This document shows positions 1 through 8,593 of a stretch of 55,936 nucleotides of DNA, in pieces. A program made the translations under genes and the position numbers. How positions within the stretch are numbered: position 1 is the first letter of the stretch; each line of letters starts with the position of its first letter. Below the pieces are notes generated by a model that was not told where the DNA came from, made no database searches, and saw nothing but the letters and a program-made list of their open reading frames with translations. The stretch comes from Comamonadaceae bacterium (GTDB lineage Bacteria; Pseudomonadota; Gammaproteobacteria; Burkholderiales; Burkholderiaceae_C): assembly GCA_947453965.1 (NCBI GenBank), contig CANGIQ010000019.1:1-55936 (forward strand). The letters run 5' to 3'.

Positions 1-221
1 AGCGAGATGCCGTCGTTGGCGTTTTTAATCGCCATGTTCAGACCACGAATTTGCGAGGTCATGCGGTTGCTGATGGACAAGCCAGCCGCATCATCTTTGG
101 CTGAGTTGATGCGTTTGCCAGTAGACAAACGCTCCATGGCGGTGGACAAATCACGGCCCACTTTCATGATCGAGTCTTGCGCAAAGCTTGACTTGGTGTT
201 GGTATTAACGACGAGAGACAT
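1..221 (-). CDS. fliC: flagellin, N-terminal part (cut by window edge)
   Basis: Filament subunit exported through the flagellar type III apparatus. Only about 73 N-terminal residues are in the window; they contain the conserved D0/D1 helix with [18 protein letters not shown] and the [14 protein letters not shown] signature, so the family call is secure. The ATG at 221 follows a GGGGAA ribosome site. The gene lies downstream of fliD but is separated from it by a terminator hairpin and has its own sigma-28 type promoter, as expected for a class III flagellar gene. The C-terminus and any further flagellin copies lie outside the window. Confidence 0.95.
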   Translation of the reverse strand, partial: MSLVVNTNTKSSFAQDSIMKVGRDLSTAMERLSTGKRINSAKDDAAGLSISNRMTSQIRGLNMAIKNANDGIS

Positions 222-282
222 GGCAGTTCCCCTTTTCAGAGTTGATGTTTAAAAAGTAGGAGTCTTGTGCTCCGTACCCTGT

Positions 283-309
283 AGATCGACTTCTAAATTT
301 GGAACTTAA
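283..309 (-). promoter_or_regulatory. sigma-28 (FliA) promoter of fliC
   Basis: On the minus strand TTAAGTTC-N11-GTCGATCT lies about 60 bases before the fliC start. It fits the sigma-28 pattern TAAAGTTT-N11-GCCGATAA in the -35 core, the spacer and the CGAT core of the -10 element. Similar sites precede flgM and fliS here. Confidence 0.75.
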
Positions 310-345
310 GAAAATTTTCGAAAAAAACTGAAATGGGTTATGAGA

Positions 346-374
346 ATAAAAAAAGCGGCAATGGATTGCCGCTT
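346..374 (-). terminator. rho-independent terminator after fliD
   Basis: A 10-base inverted repeat (AAGCGGCAAT / ATTGCCGCTT) is followed on the minus strand by a run of Ts, just past the fliD stop. It separates the flgB-to-fliD transcript from fliC. The hairpin core GGCAA-N4-TTGCC recurs elsewhere in the window. Confidence 0.85.
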
Positions 375-392
375 GTTCTTCGCATTCATCAT

Positions 393-1874
393 TTATTTGC
401 TCGAGTACGCCTTCATCATCCCATCAAAGGTGGAAGTCAAGCTGGTCTTCAAGCTGTTGCTCTTACCCACAATAGAATCCATCGCAGCAAATTGCTTGGT
501 ATAGCGTGCCAACAAACTGTCCATACGCGTTTGCAGCTTGGTCAAATCGTCTTGATATTTGGTGACCTTGGTCGAGTCAGCCTGACTGCCTTGCAGCAAG
601 GGACCTTGCGCAGACACCAAGGTCTTGACCCAACCCGTGAGAGACACAGCCACACCATCTGTGGTCACGCCTTTTTCGTTCTGCAGGCTCTTGCCAGAGA
701 ACATGGTCACCACCTGGTCGTAGTTGGCCGTACTGACTTTCTGAAACACTGTGGCGTCAACAGTCAGCGTGCCATCTTGCTGCAACTTCACACCCAGATC
801 ACGCAAGCCACGCACACTGTTGTTATTGGTAGAACCTGCGGTGCCAAAAACCAACTGACGCAATTTAGCTTGCACAGTTTTACCAATAGAGACTTTGGCC
901 AATGTGGCACCAAAGTCTGGATCGGTTGATTTCGGATCGGTTGCGATCTTGATAAAGTTTTGAAAGTCATTAAAAGTGGAAACCACCTTATCAACTTTTG
1001 TTTTTAAATCGCTGGTATCTCGACTGAGTTGGATCGAAGCAGAAGAACCTACCGTCTCAGACAACAAGTCAAATGTGACACCAGGAACGATGTCAGGAAT
1101 CGTATTTGAAGAACGAGAGTAGCTGATACCGTCCACCACAATATTGGCATTGGTGGCAGCCTGAAGAACACTGTCGGGTTGATTCGCCACAGGATTGGTG
1201 TTGAAGCCAACACCTGCGATGGATGAAGCCAACGTGAAAGTATTGGCTGAACCAGGCTGGCCAGACACCATGATTTTGTAGCGGTCTGCCGCACCCTCAA
1301 CACCCGAATCAATGATTTGAGCCGTGACACCAGAATTGGCTGAGTTGATGGCATCTCGCACTCCAACCAAAGTACTGTTGGCGGGAACTGTGATTGGCGT
1401 GGTCTTGGCCAAGGCCCCCGTACCAGTTGTCAGACTGAGCGTAAAGTCAGAACCCGAAATGACCGTACTGTTATTGTCTGCAAACCCCGCGTTGGTGAGT
1501 GAACGCTGTGGCTTAGCCACATTCGTCACGCTGATGTCATGCATACCAGGCTGAGCGCTGGGGTTGGTGATGACATCGAAAGCCGCAGGCTGAGAGTTCT
1601 TTGTAACAAGGCCTGCAAATTGGGTGGAATCCGCCAGCACGTCAAATGCTTTTTTGACCTCGGTCACCACATACATCAAACCACTGTAGCCCGTGATTTC
1701 TTTTTTGGTGGCGTCAATCTTGTCGTTGATGATTTTTGATTGAGGGGTCTTTTCTGCATCAACTAGGTTTTGCGCCAGCGCCTGGGTGTTCATGCCAGAG
1801 CCTGCTCCCAAAGCCGCAATCAGCCCGGCAGAAGCAGACGCATTGGTAGAACTTGTGGTGGCGGCAGTCGTCAT
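393..1874 (-). CDS. fliD: flagellar filament cap protein FliD (HAP2)
   Basis: Forms the pentameric cap at the filament tip under which flagellin folds. The 493 aa length is normal. The N-terminus has the FliD pattern (LIAALGAGSGMNTQALAQNLVDAE), the middle has a hook-IN-type segment, and the C-terminal third ends in a coiled coil (about residues 430-490, rich in DDLTKLQTRMDSLLARY-type heptads). It starts 39 bases after flgL and reads as the last gene of the flgB-flgL operon. That differs from the common fliC-fliD-fliS-fliT order: here the cap gene is co-transcribed with the junction proteins, and fliS is 23 kb away. Confidence 0.95.
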   Translation of the reverse strand: MTTAATTSSTNASASAGLIAALGAGSGMNTQALAQNLVDAEKTPQSKIINDKIDATKKEITGYSGLMYVVTEVKKAFDVLADSTQFAGLVTKNSQPAAFDVITNPSAQPGMHDISVTNVAKPQRSLTNAGFADNNSTVISGSDFTLSLTTGTGALAKTTPITVPANSTLVGVRDAINSANSGVTAQIIDSGVEGAADRYKIMVSGQPGSANTFTLASSIAGVGFNTNPVANQPDSVLQAATNANIVVDGISYSRSSNTIPDIVPGVTFDLLSETVGSSASIQLSRDTSDLKTKVDKVVSTFNDFQNFIKIATDPKSTDPDFGATLAKVSIGKTVQAKLRQLVFGTAGSTNNNSVRGLRDLGVKLQQDGTLTVDATVFQKVSTANYDQVVTMFSGKSLQNEKGVTTDGVAVSLTGWVKTLVSAQGPLLQGSQADSTKVTKYQDDLTKLQTRMDSLLARYTKQFAAMDSIVGKSNSLKTSLTSTFDGMMKAYSSK

Positions 1875-1913
1875 GTCGTATTAATCGGTTGGATGCAGAT
1901 TTACTTGAGTCGA

Positions 1914-2837
1914 TCAGTTCATGTACTTGAACAAACTCAGCTGCGAAATCTTGGCAAAACTGCTTTGCGCAGCCTCTAAAGCCAACTGGTCTTTGTTCAT
2001 TTTGGTAATCGCCGAGGTGTAGTCCAAGTCCTCGGTATCCGATTTCGTGGTTTTCAGGCGCAGGGTGACTTCATCGAGCACACTGTTTTGCATGTCCACC
2101 ACGTTCATGTCCGTCCCCACTTGGGCCAGCGCATCGCTGGTGCCTTGCTGCAAGCTGTCGATCTCGGCAATGCCGGTTTGCATTTTGGTGTGGTCTGAGT
2201 TTTTGATGGCGTTGGACAAATCATCCAAGGCTTGAAAAAAACCAATCGCCGTCTTCTGGCCTTTGCTGTCTGTGCGAACCACTTTGACGAAGGCGTCTGA
2301 ACCGGGCATGTTCATGTTCATGCGGCGGTTGTCGCCCACCGCCACTTTCATGCGCGCTTGGTCACCTTGGTACACCACTTGGCCACTGGCGTCTTGCCCA
2401 AACGCGGGCTGCCCCACACGGCTGCCAGAGAACAAGTAATTGCCGTTGGTGTCTTGTGTGTTGGCCAAACTCAGAATTTGCTCTTTCAACGACGTGACTT
2501 CCAGCGCCAAGGACTGACGGTCAGCCGGCGCCAAGCTGTCGCTTGCGGCTTGAATGGAAAGCTCCTTGATACGCAGCAGCACATCGCTGGTGTTTTTCAA
2601 CGCTGTCTCTTCAGACTGCAAACGGGTGTTGACCGACTTCAAGGTGTTTTGGTAACTGGCTTGACGCGCCAGTTCTGACTCCAAGCGCGTCACCAAGGAC
2701 GCCTTGTCTGGGGAGTCGCTGGGCTTGACAATTTGCTTGCCCGTTGACAACTGCTCTTGCGTTCTGGCCAATTCGCCTTGCACATTGCCCAGCTGTTGGG
2801 TCGCACGGTCAAAGTAGAGGGTGGTGGATATTTTCAT
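1914..2837 (-). CDS. flgL: flagellar hook-filament junction protein FlgL (HAP3)
   Basis: Junction protein between FlgK and the filament. At 307 aa it has typical size, with flagellin-like terminal helices: an N-terminal region with RTQEQLSTGKQIVKPSDSPD and a C-terminal helix with AITKMNKDQLALEAAQSSFAKISQLSLF. It lies 12 bases downstream of flgK and upstream of fliD on the same strand. FlgN, encoded at 18241-18666, is the expected export chaperone. The ATG at 2837 is used. Confidence 0.95.
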   Translation of the reverse strand: MKISTTLYFDRATQQLGNVQGELARTQEQLSTGKQIVKPSDSPDKASLVTRLESELARQASYQNTLKSVNTRLQSEETALKNTSDVLLRIKELSIQAASDSLAPADRQSLALEVTSLKEQILSLANTQDTNGNYLFSGSRVGQPAFGQDASGQVVYQGDQARMKVAVGDNRRMNMNMPGSDAFVKVVRTDSKGQKTAIGFFQALDDLSNAIKNSDHTKMQTGIAEIDSLQQGTSDALAQVGTDMNVVDMQNSVLDEVTLRLKTTKSDTEDLDYTSAITKMNKDQLALEAAQSSFAKISQLSLFKYMN

Positions 2838-2849
2838 AATCGTTCTCTA

Positions 2850-5800
2850 TCACCGAATTTGTACGATCGAGTCAAACAACTGGCCCGACACCTGCAAGGC
2901 CTTGGCCGATGCTTGGTAGGCCTGTTGGTAACGAATGAGCGCCGCCGCTTCTTCGTCCAAATTGACACCCGACACTTTGTCGCGAGCAGCAACGGCTTGG
3001 TCATTCACCACCGTCAAGGCTTGTTGGGTGATGTTGGCTTGTTGCGCCAAGTTACCCACGTTGTTGATTTGGTCGATGTAGCTGTTGGCAATGGTTTTGT
3101 CACCAATGACCGGCTTTTTCGCCAGGTCCACCATGGCCAGCATGTTGACGTTGTTGCCCAAACCGTCTTGGTTGCCGTCGATTTGAAAGCTATCGCCGAC
3201 GCTGGGGTTGTGCGACAGTTTGAGCTGCAAGCCTTCGTAGTCAATCAAAGGCTCGAGTACCGACGCGTCGTAATGCCGATCGGCGAGTTGCGTGCCCGTT
3301 TTGGCATCGGTGATGGTGTAGCGGTCAGCCGCAGTGAATTTGACCACCAGGGATTGGGCGCGCAAGTTGTCACGCATGTTCACCGGTGCGCCACTGTAGC
3401 TCGCAGCCACGCTGGCTTTGCCTTGACCGGTAACGAACACCAGCAAATCGTCTTGTGAACCGCCTTCAATGTAAGCCCCTGTGCGCAGGCCAGCTTTGGC
3501 CAGATCTGCAGGTGAGCCCATGCGCGCTGGATCCCCGTAACTACCAAACGACAAACGAATATCTGCCTTGGTCGGGTCGTTGATTTGCAACTGCTTGAGT
3601 CGATCTTCAACCGAGTAGTCCAGGGGTTCTAAACCGAGACCGTTTTGCTCATAGGTACCGTCACTGTTCTTGCCGGGACCAACGGAAATATTGGCGGTGC
3701 CAGAGGCATCGGTGGTGGTGAGCACCAAGTCGCCGTAAAAGCCGATAGAGGCTTTGACGCCTGGGCTGGGGTCTTGCATTGGATCGTTGATACGGTCTGC
3801 CAACGCTTGCAAACGATCGGTCAAAGGCAACGCCATCAATCCAGCCGTGTTGATACTCACGCCATTGATCTGAATTTTTCGGTTCAAATCAATATTGGTA
3901 CTTGGAATGTGCAAATCGCGCGCAACTTGCACCAAACGCACCTGACCGTTGTAGGTCATGGGTGCCATTGCCAATAAATTGTTACTGCCTTCGCCGGCGA
4001 CTGCATCGGTGTTCAACACAATCGGTGCGCCGGTGGTCAAGGATGAAATGACAAGTTCACCCTCTTTGACGCTGGCTTTGACGCCAATGCCAGGTTGCAT
4101 GGCGTTGACGGCATCTACCAAACCTTTGACGTCTTTGAAATTACCCGTGACCACCTGCCCGTTGATCTTGAGGTGTTTGCTGAAATCGAGTTGCTGTGTG
4201 GGCACCCGGATTTCGCTGAACACTTCCGCATGAACACCGGTTTGCGAAGTCAGGCTGCTGGCCACCGTGACGGTTCCGCCAGACGTGGCACCGACGTTGG
4301 CCATCAACTCGACATTGCTGAGGGCACGCCCCATCGCATCGGTAATTTGGATATCTTGGTTGTTGTTGATCAAGCTCACGCTGATGTTGCTGCTGCCGTC
4401 TAGTGCGCGCAAACGCGTCTGGAGAGTCGCAGCTAAGGTGGCCAAGTTATTGGGCACAGGATTCAAACCTTGCACATTGAGCTTGACGCCTCCGACTGAG
4501 GCTTGAAACCCATTGAAACTTGGCACAGCGACTGTGATTTTGGACTCGCCATTGATCCATGCCGCCACATCGTTGGGCGACAGGGCCGTGTCCGGGCGGG
4601 TGGTGAGGTCTGACAGACTCACGCCGTTGAGCACAATGGCGCCCGCCTGAATTTGTGTACCCGGTGCATTGTCTGGAATACGCCCGGTTTCCAGCACAGC
4701 AGCTTGCGCTTGTGGCGGCGCGGCGGCACCGTTCTTATCAAACACTTGCGCATAGCGAATCTTGGCCATGGCACCGTAGAAGATGTCCATGTTGCGATAG
4801 CCTTTGTCACCCGTTTGGTTCAGGTAAGCGTCGCTGTAAGTGGAGTTGGCGACAAACCCGTTATCGGGCGTGAGCATTTGAAACTTTTCAGTCTCGCTTA
4901 AGCTTTGTCCCAGGAGTTGTCGGCCATCACGGGTCAACACTTGCAACTGTTGACCGGGTTTGGCATCGTCCAAATAGAAAGTGGCGCTGACACCTGCAGA
5001 CAAAGTCGTCACAGGAGTGAACACGTGCGCACCTTCGACCTTGATGGTCACGCCTGCCGTCGGGTTGGGGTTGTTCACCAAACCGGTATTGCTGATGCCG
5101 TTGCTTGGCGGTGTGGTTGCACCTGAAAACAAAACACTGGCTCGGGTCGAGCTGGTGTTGCCATTGACTTCGCTGACGCGAAATTGCGCCGCAGTGGCCA
5201 CCCGCATGGCATCGTTGAGAACCACGTGCATGCCTGCCGCTTCGTTGGCCACACTTGGATCGAGGGCAAATAAGTCTTGCCCTGTTTGACCGTAGCCATC
5301 GATACCGTTGGTTTGAATGTTGTTGGCCTCGGTGACGACCGTTTTAGCCAAGAAGTTCAGGTTCTTTTGGGCAGGCTCCAGCACTTGGCTGATGAAGGTT
5401 TGGAGACCCCCCAATTGACCGCCACTGGCGGATGCCAGTGATTCTGTTTTGCCATAAGGGTCGAGCAAGAGCTCGGTTTTTCCTTTGACCGAAGTGTCAA
5501 TGCCAATGGGACGCGCCTTTTGACCATCGACCACCACGCTTTGGGTGACCGTGTTACCCAAACTCACGTTGACCGTGCCGTTGGTGGCAAAGCTGGTTTT
5601 GATACGAACCAAATCGGACAGCTGACGCAATAACAAATCGCGACGATCCAAAATTTCTGCGGATTGACCTTCCAAGCTCGACGACTTGGCCATGTTTTGG
5701 TTGACCAGCGCAATCTGCGTCGTCAAAGTGTTGACTTGGTTGGCTGTACTTTCCAAAGCTTGTTTGGTTTCTGTGCCCACCAAGTCAAGTTGTCCCGACA

Positions 5801-6239
5801 ACTCGGCAAATCGAGAGCCCAGACCTTCGGAGCTACGCAAGAATGTGCTGCGCAACACCGAGGAAGCAGGATCGGCCGATAAGCTGTTGGCGGCGGCAAA
5901 AAAGTCGTCCAGCGCAGAACTCAAGCCCACGCTTTTGTCGCCCATGATGTCCATCACCCGCTTGGTGTACTCCACCATGGGTTTTTGGGTCGCCAAGTCA
6001 CTGGTACTGTTGCGCAGGTTCGATTCGGCAAACGCATCGAACTGTCGCTTGACAGCCTCCAGCGCCACACCAGTGCCAAAAAACATATTGGCCGCCTTGG
6101 AGGGGGCCGTGTCTTTGAGCACCACGTCTTGACGCGAATAACCTTCGGTGTTGACGTTGGCAATGTTGTTACTGACGGTGCTCAACGCGCGTTGGTAAGC
6201 ACCAATCGCGTTGCCGCTGATACCCAGCATGTCACTCAT
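2850..6239 (-). CDS. flgK: flagellar hook-filament junction protein FlgK (HAP1), greatly enlarged
   Basis: First junction protein on the hook. The N-terminus (ISGNAIGAYQRALSTVSNNIANVNTEGYSR) and C-terminus (VSGVNLDEEAAALIRYQQAYQASAKALQVSG) are clear FlgK D0/D1 ends. The protein has 1129 residues, about twice the 553 of Salmonella FlgK. The extra mass lies in the middle (roughly residues 330-1000). It comprises several beta-rich modules, each beginning near an [IL]NG motif and including a LAATLQTRLRALDG segment near residue 605 that resembles one in FlgE. The start overlaps the flgJ stop as ATGA, with GGAGGT just upstream, so the two are translationally coupled. Confidence 0.93.
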   Translation of the reverse strand: MSDMLGISGNAIGAYQRALSTVSNNIANVNTEGYSRQDVVLKDTAPSKAANMFFGTGVALEAVKRQFDAFAESNLRNSTSDLATQKPMVEYTKRVMDIMGDKSVGLSSALDDFFAAANSLSADPASSVLRSTFLRSSEGLGSRFAELSGQLDLVGTETKQALESTANQVNTLTTQIALVNQNMAKSSSLEGQSAEILDRRDLLLRQLSDLVRIKTSFATNGTVNVSLGNTVTQSVVVDGQKARPIGIDTSVKGKTELLLDPYGKTESLASASGGQLGGLQTFISQVLEPAQKNLNFLAKTVVTEANNIQTNGIDGYGQTGQDLFALDPSVANEAAGMHVVLNDAMRVATAAQFRVSEVNGNTSSTRASVLFSGATTPPSNGISNTGLVNNPNPTAGVTIKVEGAHVFTPVTTLSAGVSATFYLDDAKPGQQLQVLTRDGRQLLGQSLSETEKFQMLTPDNGFVANSTYSDAYLNQTGDKGYRNMDIFYGAMAKIRYAQVFDKNGAAAPPQAQAAVLETGRIPDNAPGTQIQAGAIVLNGVSLSDLTTRPDTALSPNDVAAWINGESKITVAVPSFNGFQASVGGVKLNVQGLNPVPNNLATLAATLQTRLRALDGSSNISVSLINNNQDIQITDAMGRALSNVELMANVGATSGGTVTVASSLTSQTGVHAEVFSEIRVPTQQLDFSKHLKINGQVVTGNFKDVKGLVDAVNAMQPGIGVKASVKEGELVISSLTTGAPIVLNTDAVAGEGSNNLLAMAPMTYNGQVRLVQVARDLHIPSTNIDLNRKIQINGVSINTAGLMALPLTDRLQALADRINDPMQDPSPGVKASIGFYGDLVLTTTDASGTANISVGPGKNSDGTYEQNGLGLEPLDYSVEDRLKQLQINDPTKADIRLSFGSYGDPARMGSPADLAKAGLRTGAYIEGGSQDDLLVFVTGQGKASVAASYSGAPVNMRDNLRAQSLVVKFTAADRYTITDAKTGTQLADRHYDASVLEPLIDYEGLQLKLSHNPSVGDSFQIDGNQDGLGNNVNMLAMVDLAKKPVIGDKTIANSYIDQINNVGNLAQQANITQQALTVVNDQAVAARDKVSGVNLDEEAAALIRYQQAYQASAKALQVSGQLFDSIVQIR

Positions 6240-6730
6240 AACGCACCTCCGTTAAGCAACTGGCTTGGGTTGAGCGGTTTAAGTTTGGGCTTGACCAGCT
6301 CCATCGCTTGCGCTGGTGCGGTACCCAAAGGCATCGCGTTTTCCTTGACATGCAAAGGAATGCCGCCTTTTTGACGCGCTTGCAGCATCTCCAGCGTGCT
6401 GGCAGGTGGCGCCGTTTGTTGTTTGACCGCTTTGGCCATGAAGTCGGCGACGCCGATGGCGCCACGTTTGGCCATTTGCAAAGAGACTTCTTTGTCAAAC
6501 ATGCCTTCAAAGGTTTCGCGCGCGCTCGATTGGTTCTCGTCGTCTTTCATGACGGAGGACGCCTCGCGCATGGACTTCATCATCATTTGGATGAAGAGGC
6601 CTTCAAATTGCTGAGCCGATTCTTTCAGGGCTTTGTCTTGGTTTTGCTGCGCCTGTCCACGCAACTCGCCCAAGCCCGAAAAGTCCAAATAGGACCGGGA
6701 GGTAGAGGTGTTGTCGATGGCGCTGCTCAT
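6236..6730 (-). CDS. flgJ: rod-cap protein FlgJ, rod-binding domain only
   Basis: Caps the growing rod in the periplasm. The 164 residues correspond to the N-terminal FlgJ domain (ALKESAQQFEGLFIQMMMKSMREAS, then ETFEGMFDKEVSLQMAKRGAIGVADFM). The muramidase domain found in the 316 aa Salmonella protein is missing: the ORF stops at the flgK start, and flgK begins immediately with its own N-terminus. A separate LysM/lytic-transglycosylase gene at 15692-16864 may supply the peptidoglycan-cutting activity. It sits between flgI and flgK in the operon. Confidence 0.92.
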   Translation of the reverse strand: MSSAIDNTSTSRSYLDFSGLGELRGQAQQNQDKALKESAQQFEGLFIQMMMKSMREASSVMKDDENQSSARETFEGMFDKEVSLQMAKRGAIGVADFMAKAVKQQTAPPASTLEMLQARQKGGIPLHVKENAMPLGTAPAQAMELVKPKLKPLNPSQLLNGGAL

Positions 6731-6742
6731 GTCAAGACTCGC

Positions 6743-7882
6743 TTAGATGATGACCAACTCGGCACGCAAACTGCCTGAGCTTTTCAAAGCTTCCAAAATG
6801 GCGATGAGCGCGGAAGGTGTGGCTCCCACTTGGTTGACTGCATCCACAATTTGACGCAGTTCCACACCAGGTTGGAACAAAAACATAGGTTTGTTGGGTT
6901 CAGCCACTTGGATGTCGGCGTTTTGCACGGGTGTGGTTTGACCACCGGCCAAGGCATTGGGTTGTGAGACTTCGTTGGTCGCTGTGATGGCGACCGAAAT
7001 CGTGCCGTGCGACACCGCAGCAGCCGTCACACGCACCGAGCGGTTGATCACCACCGTGCCTGTGCGCGAGTTGATAACAACTCTGGCAGGTGGCTCACCA
7101 GGCGTGACTTCAATGGCTTCGATCATGCTCATAAAAGCCACACGTTGATTCAAGTTTTGGGGGGCTCGTACCGATACCGATACACCATCGATGGCCTGTG
7201 CGACGTCACCGCCAAATTTTTTATTGATCGCGTTGACGATAGCCGTCGTGGTCGAAAAATCGTTTTCACGGATGTTGAAGATCACGTTCTCTGACGTCTC
7301 GAACGGCGTGTCCACAATGCGCTCCACAATCGCGCCGCCTGGGATACGGGCTGAGGTGGGCACACCAATGGCCACTTTGGAACCTGCCGCGCTGGCGTCA
7401 ATGCCCGTCGCGGTCAAAGCACCTTGGGCCAAGGCATAAATTTCACCGTCTACGCCGCGCATGGCGGTCATGATCAGGCTGCCGCCGCGCAAGTTGGAAG
7501 CTTTACCGATGGCGGACACATTGATGTCGATGCGTTGACCGGGTTTGGCAAAGCCTGGCAAGTCGGCAGTCACCAGCACTGCTGCGGTGTTTTTAATGTC
7601 CACACGCGCCGCGGTGGCCGCTTGTTCAAAGTCGGTCAACGGACCATCAATGCGCACGCCCATTTGGGCCAACATGGCTTTCATGCTCTGGGTGGTGAAA
7701 GGTACCGAGGCATCGTCGCCCGTGCCTTGCAAACCAACCACCAAACCGTAGCCAATCAATTGGTTGGAACGTTGAGCGGCAAGGGTTGCCAAATCTTTGA
7801 CACGGTCTGCCTGTGCACCGCCTGCGGCGAGCACCAAAGCACACACCAGTAGCAAGCGTACAGAGTGAAAAAAGCGGTTCAT
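6743..7882 (-). CDS. flgI: flagellar P-ring protein FlgI
   Basis: Forms the periplasmic P ring around the rod. The 379 residues include a Sec signal peptide (FFHSVRLLLVCALVLAAGGAQA) and the family opening DRVKDLATLAAQRSNQLIGYGLVVGLQGTG-type sequence. The conserved C-terminal stretch (GATPSALIAILEALKSSGSL) is intact. It lies 16 bases downstream of flgH and 12 bases upstream of flgJ. Length and ends are typical. Confidence 0.96.
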   Translation of the reverse strand: MNRFFHSVRLLLVCALVLAAGGAQADRVKDLATLAAQRSNQLIGYGLVVGLQGTGDDASVPFTTQSMKAMLAQMGVRIDGPLTDFEQAATAARVDIKNTAAVLVTADLPGFAKPGQRIDINVSAIGKASNLRGGSLIMTAMRGVDGEIYALAQGALTATGIDASAAGSKVAIGVPTSARIPGGAIVERIVDTPFETSENVIFNIRENDFSTTTAIVNAINKKFGGDVAQAIDGVSVSVRAPQNLNQRVAFMSMIEAIEVTPGEPPARVVINSRTGTVVINRSVRVTAAAVSHGTISVAITATNEVSQPNALAGGQTTPVQNADIQVAEPNKPMFLFQPGVELRQIVDAVNQVGATPSALIAILEALKSSGSLRAELVII

Positions 7883-7898
7883 GAGATATCTCGTTCGA

Positions 7899-8582
7899 TC
7901 AGAAAGGCCAGAACTTGTGCATCAGGGTGGTCCCCCAACCTGCACGTGTGGCGTTGGCCAAGTCGCCCGAACCACGGTAAGCAATTTGTGCATTGGCCAA
8001 ACGGCGTGACTGCACGGTGCTGTTAGGGCCCACGTCTTCGGGACGAATGACGCCCGAGACTTGAATCACTTCGGTGCCTTCAGACAGGCCGAGTTTTTTC
8101 TCGCCACGGATGACTAAGTTGCCGTTGGCCAAGATTTCGACCACCGTCACAGCGACCGAGCCCACCAAAGAAGCTTGTTGGTCCGCCTTGCCCTTGCCAG
8201 CACTGCTGGCTTTGTTGTCAGTCAGGTCGATGCCATTCAAGAATGGGGACATCTTGCCCACTTGTGTGCTCATGCCAGAAGGCAAGTTGTTTTTGGATTC
8301 ACGGCTCACATCGGTGTTTTGTGTGCGTGCAGCTTGGGTCGATTCTTGAAGCAACACGGTGATGATGTCGCCCACTTGGTAATTACGGCCACGGCCGAAC
8401 CAGGCATCGCTTTGGCGGTTGCTGTAAATGCCGCCGGTGGCAATTTTTTGCCGGTCAGCGGCAAGCGGATACACCGGTTGAAACTCAGGCGAAGGACGCA
8501 ACACCATGTCCACGGGCTCTGTGGCACAGCCTTGGAGCAAATAAACAATGGCGAACAGGGCGAGAAAACGAAGGGCAATCAT
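7899..8582 (-). CDS. flgH: flagellar L-ring lipoprotein FlgH
   Basis: Outer-membrane L-ring component. From the ATG at 8582 the protein is 227 aa and opens with a lipoprotein signal (MIALRFLALFAIVYLLQGC, lipid-bearing Cys19). Conserved FlgH segments such as GIYSNRQSDAWFGRGRNYQVGDIITVLL and the C-terminal RYRGSG-like strand (QIAYRGSGDL) are present. An upstream in-frame TTG at 8597 would overlap flgG but adds a charged stretch and has no ribosome site, so the ATG is preferred. Confidence 0.95.
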   Translation of the reverse strand: MIALRFLALFAIVYLLQGCATEPVDMVLRPSPEFQPVYPLAADRQKIATGGIYSNRQSDAWFGRGRNYQVGDIITVLLQESTQAARTQNTDVSRESKNNLPSGMSTQVGKMSPFLNGIDLTDNKASSAGKGKADQQASLVGSVAVTVVEILANGNLVIRGEKKLGLSEGTEVIQVSGVIRPEDVGPNSTVQSRRLANAQIAYRGSGDLANATRAGWGTTLMHKFWPF

Positions 8583-8593
8583 GATGCGCTCAA

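Noticed and set aside
333..929. Long plus-strand frames antisense to fliD, flgK, flgE, flhA and others
   Set aside because: They follow the third-position pattern of the genes on the other strand, have no ribosome sites and no family motifs.
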